From contig NZ_DJFS01000064.1 of NCBI RefSeq assembly GCF_002432125.1, positions 28,230-43,967 on the forward strand: a stretch of DNA of 15,738 bases, in the 5' to 3' direction. Of the stretch, positions 1-8,800 are shown piece after piece (position 1 is the stretch's first letter; each line of letters starts with the position of its first letter). Source of the stretch: Brevundimonas sp. UBA5866. Lineage in GTDB: Bacteria; Pseudomonadota; Alphaproteobacteria; Caulobacterales; Caulobacteraceae. The notes under the pieces were generated by a model. The model saw only the letters and a program-made list of their open reading frames with translations. It was not told the origin of the DNA and did no database searches. Made by a program: the position numbers and the translations under genes.

Positions 1-26
1 TGGCGCGCCCTTTATGAACGCACGGG

Positions 27-2168
27 TTACAGGCCGCTTGCCGTTGCACGGCAGGTCAGCGTGACCACCACCTGACCACCGTTGGGGAAGGTGGGAATGG
101 TGACACCGCTGGCCAGGGTCTGGGCGGTAATGTTTGAAGGACAGGTCGCGCCTCCCGTCGCCGTACAGGTAGGCGGCGGCGTTACGGAACAATCCATGCC
201 CGCACCCGGGGTGTCCTGAAGGACCGTGTTGTTTGCCGCATCCGGACCGGCGTTAACCGCCGTGATAGTCCAGACGATATTCTGGCCGGAACGGACAGTC
301 GGGGTGCTCGTGGTTTTGGTCACGCGAACATCCGCACCCTGGCGGGTATTGGTGATCGAACAGGTCACAAGCCGTCCGCTATCACCCGGAGCGATCGTCA
401 GGACAGCACCGTTGACGGTGCCGCCATTGCAGGACCAGGCGCTGGCGTTGTAGCGACCCACGTTCGAAGCGCCCAAGGTCTCGCTCAGATTGAACTGAGC
501 CCCCAGCGGCGCTTGAACCGCGGAACCAAACAGGCTTTCCGATGGGGTACTGGCGGTCGTAGTCAAGGTCGCCGATGGCGTGGTCGAAGAGGTGGCACTC
601 AGTTGCGCCGTATCACCGACGTTCGCATTTACCCAAGTCTTGCTCAGACGTAGCGTTGCATTCAGCGCGAGGACCAGCGTCCCGTTTGTAGTGTTGTTCG
701 CTGCGTTATAGTCGTTGTTGGCAGAATCGCTGTCACCATTCGGGATCGAAGGATCCACTTCGACAGGCATGTTGAATGTGCCCGTTGCCGCTGGCGAAGC
801 CGGAGCCACGTTGAAGGTGTAGCTCTGCGTGCCGCCCGTCGCACCCGGCGATGCAGCCGCATTGAGCGCGCCCACCGAGCAGGTGACAATGTTCGCAGCC
901 TGAGTACATCCGGTCGGCAGGTTGGAAGCGACCCAGTTGGTCGGGATGGTTGCGCGCACGCGGAACTGGTCACCTGCGACCGTAGCGCCCGGGCCCAGGT
1001 TGCTGACCGTGATGGTCACCGGCTGGGTCTGGCCATAGACGGTATAGGTCTGCGGCGGCGATACCACCGTCGGCGTCAGATCGGGACGGCCGTCGACGTT
1101 CAGGGTACACGAGCTATCCTGTCTGTCAGTCAGGGTAATACCCGTAACGCAGCTGCCCGTGGTGACATAGGCATTGTCATAGGCACCGCCCGCGAATGCG
1201 GACGGACGCCCGGAGACAATCGCCCCATAGCCCGAGTTCGGAACGACATAGACTTCCGACGCCGAGTTATACCCCTGTCCATTATTGGCCGCCGCCGCAT
1301 ACGGGATGCGTTGGGAACCCGTCATGGTGCCGGAGACAAGCAGGGTAGAACCGCGGCGCAGGTCGACCCGCCATCCCGTCGCACTCAGCGTCTTGTCCCA
1401 GGCGAAGTCGCTGAAGGTCATGATCGCCGAATGGCGCGCCTGGATCAGGCGACCGCAATAGACGTTGAGACCGTCCCAGCCCTCACCGCCGGCCTGCGCG
1501 AACAGACCGGTAACCAGCGGGTTCGCGGCGGTGCCGCAGAATGGTCCGCGATTGACGTGATTGAGGGGGGTCTCGATGGTGCCGGCCGTGATGCTTTGGG
1601 AATCCGGTCCCGGAACATCGAACCAGTTGGTACCGGCAGAGACCGTGATTGCGGCACAGTTCAGGCCGATCGACGATGTCCACGGTGCATTGCTGGTGTT
1701 GCGTTCCGTACCGAAGAAGCTGCGCCCGACAAGGTTGGTGTTGCAATAGGCACTTTGAGGGGCCAAGGCGAAATTATAGGATGACGTAGAGGCTCCCGGT
1801 GTTCCATTGCTGGTAGTCTGGGTCAGCGTAACGGTGTTGCCATCCGTCGCAACCGTCGAGCAATAGATACCCACCTGCGCCGACATACCGACCGTACTGG
1901 AGGTCCCGCCGACCCCCTTATCCCGGTGATAGATGCCGGTCATGATCTGTCCGGAAGGACACGCCACGGCCCCCGTACCCGGGTCGCCTTTGTTCGAACC
2001 GATCGTTCCGGTGACCGTCGCATTTTGCTGCACGCCGATACCGGCCTGAGCATAGGCTCTGTCGGCACCGAGCATTGCCAGCGTAGCCGCCACGACAGCA
2101 CACGCAATCTGCTTGCCTCTATTCTGAGGATGCTCACGGTAAACTAGCATTTCCGATTGCCCAGCCAT
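27..2168 (-). CDS. Secreted DUF11-domain surface protein with possible lectin-like N-terminal head
   Basis: This is the third gene of the envelope operon (713 aa). I chose the ATG at 2168 because it overlaps the upstream stop as TGATG, implying translational coupling; an in-frame ATG at 2198 would add 10 residues. No good Shine-Dalgarno is visible. A long N-region, hydrophobic core (about 20-33) and RAYAQ indicate a signal peptide cut near residue 40. Residues about 45-260 hold three Cys/Gly-rich modules ending in GIYC, GLNC and NVYC. Their layout resembles the three-fold beta-prism of VMO-I, which is an inference. A DUF11/CARDB-like domain (about 360-500, VTITVSNLGPGA) follows, then a SpaA/prealbumin-like segment starting LRLSKTW and ending TCSITNTR, then a last DUF11 domain with WTITAVNAGPDAANN. 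The protein stops bluntly after CRATASGL, with no sorting signal, membrane helix or terminal barrel strand. It is probably a secreted or surface-displayed adhesin handled by the upstream barrel. The domain reading is fairly sure, the role is not. Confidence 0.8.
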   Translation of the reverse strand: MAGQSEMLVYREHPQNRGKQIACAVVAATLAMLGADRAYAQAGIGVQQNATVTGTIGSNKGDPGTGAVACPSGQIMTGIYHRDKGVGGTSSTVGMSAQVGIYCSTVATDGNTVTLTQTTSNGTPGASTSSYNFALAPQSAYCNTNLVGRSFFGTERNTSNAPWTSSIGLNCAAITVSAGTNWFDVPGPDSQSITAGTIETPLNHVNRGPFCGTAANPLVTGLFAQAGGEGWDGLNVYCGRLIQARHSAIMTFSDFAWDKTLSATGWRVDLRRGSTLLVSGTMTGSQRIPYAAAANNGQGYNSASEVYVVPNSGYGAIVSGRPSAFAGGAYDNAYVTTGSCVTGITLTDRQDSSCTLNVDGRPDLTPTVVSPPQTYTVYGQTQPVTITVSNLGPGATVAGDQFRVRATIPTNWVASNLPTGCTQAANIVTCSVGALNAAASPGATGGTQSYTFNVAPASPAATGTFNMPVEVDPSIPNGDSDSANNDYNAANNTTNGTLVLALNATLRLSKTWVNANVGDTAQLSATSSTTPSATLTTTASTPSESLFGSAVQAPLGAQFNLSETLGASNVGRYNASAWSCNGGTVNGAVLTIAPGDSGRLVTCSITNTRQGADVRVTKTTSTPTVRSGQNIVWTITAVNAGPDAANNTVLQDTPGAGMDCSVTPPPTCTATGGATCPSNITAQTLASGVTIPTFPNGGQVVVTLTCRATASGL

Positions 2169-5100
2169 CAATAGTAACCCACGAGATTGATGAACCATCC
2201 GCGATGGTCATATTCAAAGTTGGTCAGGTCGTCTGAAAACTCTGTAAAGTTGTAGCCGACACCGATACGGAAGTTCTTGGTCAGGTCGCGATCGACGCCC
2301 ACCAGGAAGCCTTGGCGGGTGCCACCGTTGTCAACGGACAGGTGACGGTATTCCGCCAATGCGTGCCACCTGTTGCGCAGGTCGTAGCGAAGCTGACCCG
2401 CCAGCAGGGTGGCATCGGACTCGAACCATTGGCCCTGTCCACGTTGCATGCGCACCTCGCCAATACGGCGGGCGGCCTTGGCGGCGACTTCCCAGCGCTG
2501 GTCGAACTGGTAGACGCCTTCCATCGACAGGATCTGGGTCTTCTGGTCGTACTGTGCGCCGCCGAACTGGCCAGCAGAGGCCATATCGTGCAGGTAGGAG
2601 TAGCGACCGAAGACGCCCCAACGGCTGTTGTCCCAAGGGCGGTAGGCGAAGCCTGCATTGCCCTCGATGAACTTCGCGCCCTGCGCCGGGTTCAACTGGT
2701 CCTCGGTTTCCGAGTAGTTGAAGCGGCCCGCCACGCGCCAGCTTTCGTTGATCTTGTGGTGGATGCGGTTGGTTGTGACCCACTGCTCGCGCTGTTCGGC
2801 ACCCTTGTCCTGGCGCCATTCGATGCGGCTCTGCCATTCGGTGCGCGGCGAGGTATGGCCCAGGCGGCCACTGATCGCAAAGCGATCGACCTTGCCACCC
2901 GCTTCATTGGTGAGCTCACCGTCCTGAATGGTCAGGCCAGTAGTCCAGCCGCGCCCCGGATAGAAGTCCAGGCCCACAGTATGCGCCAGACCCGAGCGGT
3001 TCGGCTCCTTGATGTACTGGCTCTCGTTGAACAGGCTCAGGCGGTTAGACAGGCGTGAACGCTGGCCGATGGTCCAACCGTTCTGGGATACCGGGTTGAG
3101 AACCGGATGGTATTCCAGAGTGTCAGGCGACGTGGTGTAAGAGCCGTAGATCGTACGGTCATTGCCCAGACGATATTCGGCGTTCAGCGTCGCCGCATCG
3201 CCACGGTCACCGGTGCTGACTTCGGCACCTACGGTCGAACGGTCACCGAACTGATACTGGGCACCCAGCATGTAGCGGTCATTATCCGCATAGGCTCCGC
3301 CATCATCGTCCAGCGTCAACTGGGCCTGACCGAAGACCTCAAGGCCCGGCTTCAGGCGGCGGGTATAGCGCAGTGCGCCCAGTACGCCCGTGCCATTGGA
3401 GAATTGGGTCTTCTCCTCGACGCGGCGTACTTCGGCGGTGACACTGTTGTCGACGTCCAGACGCCAGTCCAGCAGCGCCTGCGCCTGTGTCAGGCTTTCC
3501 TGGCCCAGACGGTTGCGCGCATAGCGCATGTACAGTTCCAGCGAAGGCGACAGCTCGCCCAAAACCTCTGCACCGTATTGCTCCAGCGGCTCGCCGCTCG
3601 GATACAGTGAGGTGGAGTAGCCGTTGGTCGTCTCGCGCCACCAGGCCCCTGCGGTCCAGTTCAGCGAGGTCAGACCCAGCTCGTTGAGGTTCACACGACC
3701 CTCAACCGACTTGGCATCGCCGCTTTGCGCGTTGTTGGTACCCAGAGGCTGGAAGCTCAGTCCGCCATTGCTCGAGAAGAATGACGGGGCGGACAGGGAT
3801 TCCGTCTCGGCATACTCGGCCTTGAGGTAGGTCCCTTCCCCTGCCCGCAAGGTCACGTCCGCGCCAAACAGCGTATAGTCCTGACCCGCGCGGTCTTCAT
3901 CCACATAGGTGGCACCGACGCCGATATGGTCGCCGAACCAGTGTTTGCCGCGCAGACCCCAGGTCATACCGTCGGCATCGAAGCCGCTGGGGACCCACTC
4001 ATAGTCTACGGTCAGCTTCTGGGTCATCCCTTCCAGCGGCGTATTGCGCGAGATGGAGATGGTGTTGGCACGGGTGATCTGGGCCAGCGGGCGCGTCAGG
4101 ATCAGACGGCCCTGGAAGTGGTCGATCTCGTAGTCCACGCCACGCAGCAGCGGCACACGCGCCTCGCTGCGGCCGGAAACCGGATCGATCACCTCGACAA
4201 CAACCTGCTCGGAGCCGGGCAGAATGTCGGTATTACGCAGGTAGTACAGGCTGCCGCCCGTGCCGAGGAATTCGTTGCGGCCCGGCAGGGTCTGTGCCTC
4301 GGAACCGAAGGCGCGGACCTGGGTGACGGCCTCGCCCCAGCGGTTGGCCTCTTCCGAACGCCACCTCAGTGCGCCGCCGTAGAGCGAACGAGTGTACTGG
4401 GCGAACTCCGTGCCTTCCAGATCCGTCTGATAGTTCCCCCACACAGCCTGGTTCTTGTCCCAGTCCATGCGCAGGTAGAAACGGCCCATCGTGTCGACAT
4501 CGCGATAGACGGTCGAGTCATCGCCATAGGTCGGATAGTACATATCCGGGTCCAGACGGCGGAAGATGTCGTACGGGTACGCACGACCGAAATCATTGAA
4601 CAGGCGGTCCAGTTCACGCTCGGTCGTATCCATCTGCGCGGTCAGGAGGTAGCGCTCCTTGAACCGGCTCTTCAGATAGAAGGCCAGACGGCCATCGGTC
4701 AGGATGTCGTCCTCGCGCTGCTGGATCGAGGCCTGACCCGAGGTCGAGACATCGTTCTGCTGGATGGTCACATCGGCAATCGCGACGGCGAAGAAGTATT
4801 TGCCATCAAGGTCGGTATCCAGACGGTAGGTCTGAGGCTGACCGCGACCGCCGATGCCGATATCGAACGTATGGCGGCCCAGCGGCATCAGGAACTCTGC
4901 GGCCAGCTTGCCTTGTTGGTCGACCGGATAGTTTTCGCCATTGATCGTCACGGCACGGTCGGTCGGAACATCCGAGCCCATGATCCGCACGCGCGAAGCG
5001 TTGATCGGAATATTCTGCAGACGCAGACCGTTACCCGAGAACACATTGTCGGTCAGGCTGCGGCCAAGCGCCTGCTCGACCGTGCCGGTAATACCGGTAG

Positions 5101-5857
5101 CGCGCTCATAGGTCGTGCGAAGGGCATTGAGCTGGCGATCCACATCCTCCGGACGCGCCAGTTGCAGGCGGGCACGGTAGGTTTCGTCGCGCGCACCGTC
5201 GGCACTGAAGGCACGCAGGACATAGATCAGCTCGTCACCCACGCGCGGCAGGCGGTCGGACGACATCTGCCCGTCCCAATCGACCTGCGTTATCGCAGCG
5301 GGCTCCACCGGCAATACCGCCAGCGGTCGCACCAGATCGATATCGGTGCCGCGATAGATGGAAATCTCCATCCGGTCGACAAACGACGGATAGTTGGTCC
5401 GGATCATGAAGGTGACCGGCTTGATCACCCGTTCGCCGTCGAAGGGCACAAGTCCGGAGGCCGAGATCGCCATTTCCGGTACACCGGGATTAGGATCCTC
5501 GACCGCCCAGATACGCCCGCCATTTGGCAGATCGATACCGAACCGGCCCGCGACATCGGCCCGTCCCGGTTCGGCAGGAGCCGAAGGCGCCTGGGCCGGT
5601 GCGTAGATGTCGGCGCGACGGTCGGCCTGCAGCTCGGACGAGCTGGAACGCTCGTCCGTGCCGCGTGTGACCGGCTGTTGGTCACCGACGCTGCGCAGGC
5701 GCAACAGCACCTCGCCGCGGGCAGTGCAGGCCTCGCCCGCACATTCGGCAGGCACCGTTTGTGCAGGCTGGCTTTGCGCTGCCGCAAGTGCCGGAAGGGA
5801 AACGCTGGCCAGCAGCGTTGCCAAAGTCAGATCAAAACGTTTCATCTTCACTTTCAT
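2168..5857 (-). CDS. Large outer-membrane beta-barrel protein with periplasmic Ig-like region
   Basis: This is the second gene of the operon (1229 aa). It has a signal peptide (basic start, hydrophobic core, ALAAAQ near 23-28) and a Pro/Ala-rich low-complexity stretch (about 60-100). Next comes an Ig-like domain (about 105-232) resembling the FlgD Ig type (TNYPSF, EISIYRG, VGDELIYVLRAFSADG). A small beta domain (about 275-345, INGENYPVD, GRHTFDIGIG) follows. From about 350 to the end there are alternating amphipathic strands rich in aromatics at strand ends, finishing WFINLVGYY with a C-terminal aromatic, as expected for a barrel inserted by the BAM machinery. The segment VVVEVIDPVSG...GVDYEIDHFQGRLIL (about 551-587) recurs in large proteobacterial barrels. 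I see no TonB box or plug, so TonB-dependent receptor would be a poor name. The Shine-Dalgarno GGGGAG directly abuts the first ATG; the GTG at codon 3 or ATG at codon 5 would be better spaced. It may be the export pore or platform for its neighbours (inference). Confidence 0.82.
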   Translation of the reverse strand: MKVKMKRFDLTLATLLASVSLPALAAAQSQPAQTVPAECAGEACTARGEVLLRLRSVGDQQPVTRGTDERSSSSELQADRRADIYAPAQAPSAPAEPGRADVAGRFGIDLPNGGRIWAVEDPNPGVPEMAISASGLVPFDGERVIKPVTFMIRTNYPSFVDRMEISIYRGTDIDLVRPLAVLPVEPAAITQVDWDGQMSSDRLPRVGDELIYVLRAFSADGARDETYRARLQLARPEDVDRQLNALRTTYERATGITGTVEQALGRSLTDNVFSGNGLRLQNIPINASRVRIMGSDVPTDRAVTINGENYPVDQQGKLAAEFLMPLGRHTFDIGIGGRGQPQTYRLDTDLDGKYFFAVAIADVTIQQNDVSTSGQASIQQREDDILTDGRLAFYLKSRFKERYLLTAQMDTTERELDRLFNDFGRAYPYDIFRRLDPDMYYPTYGDDSTVYRDVDTMGRFYLRMDWDKNQAVWGNYQTDLEGTEFAQYTRSLYGGALRWRSEEANRWGEAVTQVRAFGSEAQTLPGRNEFLGTGGSLYYLRNTDILPGSEQVVVEVIDPVSGRSEARVPLLRGVDYEIDHFQGRLILTRPLAQITRANTISISRNTPLEGMTQKLTVDYEWVPSGFDADGMTWGLRGKHWFGDHIGVGATYVDEDRAGQDYTLFGADVTLRAGEGTYLKAEYAETESLSAPSFFSSNGGLSFQPLGTNNAQSGDAKSVEGRVNLNELGLTSLNWTAGAWWRETTNGYSTSLYPSGEPLEQYGAEVLGELSPSLELYMRYARNRLGQESLTQAQALLDWRLDVDNSVTAEVRRVEEKTQFSNGTGVLGALRYTRRLKPGLEVFGQAQLTLDDDGGAYADNDRYMLGAQYQFGDRSTVGAEVSTGDRGDAATLNAEYRLGNDRTIYGSYTTSPDTLEYHPVLNPVSQNGWTIGQRSRLSNRLSLFNESQYIKEPNRSGLAHTVGLDFYPGRGWTTGLTIQDGELTNEAGGKVDRFAISGRLGHTSPRTEWQSRIEWRQDKGAEQREQWVTTNRIHHKINESWRVAGRFNYSETEDQLNPAQGAKFIEGNAGFAYRPWDNSRWGVFGRYSYLHDMASAGQFGGAQYDQKTQILSMEGVYQFDQRWEVAAKAARRIGEVRMQRGQGQWFESDATLLAGQLRYDLRNRWHALAEYRHLSVDNGGTRQGFLVGVDRDLTKNFRIGVGYNFTEFSDDLTNFEYDHRGWFINLVGYY

Positions 5858-5863
5858 CTCCCC

Positions 5864-8800
5864 TTAGCGACCGGCAGCCGGGCCGGACGATGCGGGAAGC
5901 CCGACATCTTCGACTGTTACGCGCACGTTGGTGTTGGCAGGCAGACGCTCCGACAGGGCGCGGGACACGGCTTGTGCGCGTCGCATTCCCAGTTCGGCAT
6001 TGTAGGCGGACGCGCCACGAACATCGGCACCACCAACAATGGTCACCTCACGGTGAAGGTTCCCCTTCAACTGGTCAGCGATTGTATCCAGCAGGCCCTT
6101 ATGCTCGGGACGGATATCCGCCTTGTCCGTGTCGAACAGCACGGTGCCCAGACGAACTCTCTCGCCCGACAGGGACACCAGGTTCGGCGCGCGGACCTCG
6201 GTGCGTACCGCGACCGTCAGGTTGGTACGCTCCGAAGGTGCCAGCTTGGCTTCGAGAGCCGCCTTCACCCCCTGGGCGCGAGCCAGGGCCAGGCCCTCGC
6301 TCTCGCCGTTGGCGACGATGACGATTTCGCCACCGCGGTATTCACGGACACGCTCAGCCATCTGGTCCAGCAGACCTTCGTGCTCGGGGGCGACATTGGC
6401 CGCTCCCGGGGCGAACGCCACCTGACCCAGCTCCAGCTCGATCAGTTGACGGCCACCCGGGATCACTGCCGACGGGAAGCGGACACCCCAGTCGAAGCGG
6501 ACCGGAACACCCGGAGTGATGCGGCGGACCAACGGGTTCTCCGTGGTGAACTCCGCACCGTGCGGCAGGGACGCGGGATCGACCTTCATGATGAAGTTGC
6601 GACCGCGACCCGTATCGCCACCCTGAATATCGGTCAGGTGGAAGCGACCGAACTGGTCGGTCTCGATGATGAGACCTTCGACCGTACCGATGCGGACGCC
6701 CGGGATACCGCGCTCATCGATGCCCATGTTGCGGATGATGTAATCCACCACATAGCCATCGCCGTCTCGGGTCATACGACGCTCGACCTGCGGGTCGGCA
6801 CCGTTCAGACCGCGGGCCGCATCGCCGGACTTCTCGACCGAGGTGTTGCCAGCCGCATCCATGCGGACCGTCACACCCTGGCGGTTGGTCAGGACGAAGT
6901 CGTCCGTGAAGGTCGGCGCGGTCAGGCGCTGACGGATCACGACCGTGGCCGGAGCCGTGGCTTCAGACTGGCGACCGGCAAGGTCACCGATCTGGATGCC
7001 GTGCAGCATCGGCGAGGAGGCATCTGCCACCGGTGCCGGACCTGCGCCGCGGTCCATCGTCGTCGAACCGGCGACATAGACCTCCGGAGCAAAGCCGCCC
7101 TGGACCTTGATGCCGCTCATCGAAGCCGCATCCTGCCAGCCGTCGCCGTCGCGGTCGTCGAAGACCGTGCCGAAGATCAGGCTGTCATCAAAGACCGGAT
7201 CACCATCCATAGAGACCTCGGCGGTCGCAGGGTTGGAGATATCCTTGCCGTCCTTGTCCGTGACGATGGCGGTGTTGATGTGGGTCCCCTGACGGACACC
7301 CGCACCCACACGCATCAGGTAGCTCACCGTGGCCCGCTCGCCCGAAGCGACGTCAATGCCGCCGATCCGGATCGGGCCGGTGCCGGTGACGGAGCCGAAG
7401 TTGTCGGCATCAGCCACCACCAGAGAGCCTTCCACATAGGTGAAACCGGCAGCCGGGGTATCGATCACGGTCGCATTGACCAGGTTCGGACCCGACAGGT
7501 TCTCGATCGTCAGGGTGTAGCGAACCAGATCGCCGACCTTGACCGTCTTGACGCCAGCCACCTTGGTCAGACGGATCAGCGGATCCTCGACCTTGTGCTC
7601 GACCTCACAGGTCACGCACTCGGGCTTGTTGCCAGCCGGGGTTTCACCGCGGATCTGGTTGCGAACACGACCGTCTGCATCCGCGCCGACCACAGCCTGA
7701 TAGGTGAAGCTGTAGCTACCCACAGTCGTGCCAGCCGGCAGCACACAGCTCAACTCGCGGCCATTCATCGTACAGCCGTTCGGCGTGGACGTGATGGTCA
7801 GACCCTGGCTCGGTGTATCGATCAGGGTCAGCGGAGCCGACAGTGCCGCACCTTCGACCGTGGCCGTGACCGTGTAGTCAATGGTCTGGCCCACTTTGAC
7901 CTCGGTGCCTGCAGGCGGGTTCGAAGTCTTCACCAGCTTGATCGTCGGATCGACGATTGGGGTGATCACCTCGCACGAACCCTCGCAGACGATCTCGTCT
8001 CCACCCGTACCGACGACGGCATTCTTGACCGTGTTGGCGGCGGTGGCATTCACCACTGCGGTGTAGACGACAGCGTACTGGCCAGGAGGCGTGTTCGCCG
8101 GAAGCGTACAGACCAGCGGATTGGCGGCGTTACAGGTGAAGGCACCCGCATTCACGACCGAACCGAAGTCCAGACCTGCACCCAAGGTATCGGTCAGGGT
8201 GAAGACCTGCGTCAGCTGCGAGTTCGTGACCGTCGCCGTGACCGTATAGGTCAGGACGTCACCCACGCGTGCCACTGCATTGGCAGCCAGGTCGATCGTC
8301 TTGTTCAGCGCGATGCGCGGATCAAGGACCGGCACGACCACGTCACAGTTCACCGTACAGACCGGGTTCTCACCGGTGCCGACCACGGCGTTGCGGACAT
8401 TGGCCGTCGCCTGGGCGTTCACCGTCGCGGTGTAGCTCAGGGCATAGGTGCCCGGAACCGTACCGGCCGGCAGCGTACAGACCAGCGGGTTGGTGGCGTT
8501 ACAGGTGAAGGCACCTGCGCTCGTCACCGCACCGAAGTCCAGACCCGTGCCCAGCGTATCGGTCAGGGTGAAGACCTGGGTCAGCTGCGAGTTCGTGACC
8601 TCAGCCGTCAGCGTATAGGTGATGGTGTCACCCACCTTCACCGGACCTGCCGTGTTGGCAGACTTGGTGTAGGTCACCGACGGATCGCTCAGCGGAATCT
8701 CGATCGTACAGATACCTGTACAGGTTGGATTATCACCGCCCGAGCCGACAACGGCATTGGTGACGCGACCCACAGCTTCTGGCGTTACACGCAAGGTGTA

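Noticed and set aside
1..10. TGGCGCGCCC at the window edge as a possible copy of the tRNA 3' end (attachment site)
   Set aside because: Only 9 of 10 bases match and the match stops there; a similar GC-rich string also occurs near 1433, so it is chance.
27..60. Frameshift or premature stop truncating the third envelope protein
   Set aside because: The stop follows a complete-looking DUF11 strand, and reading past it in any frame within the 26 remaining bases shows no domain continuation; too little sequence to claim truncation.
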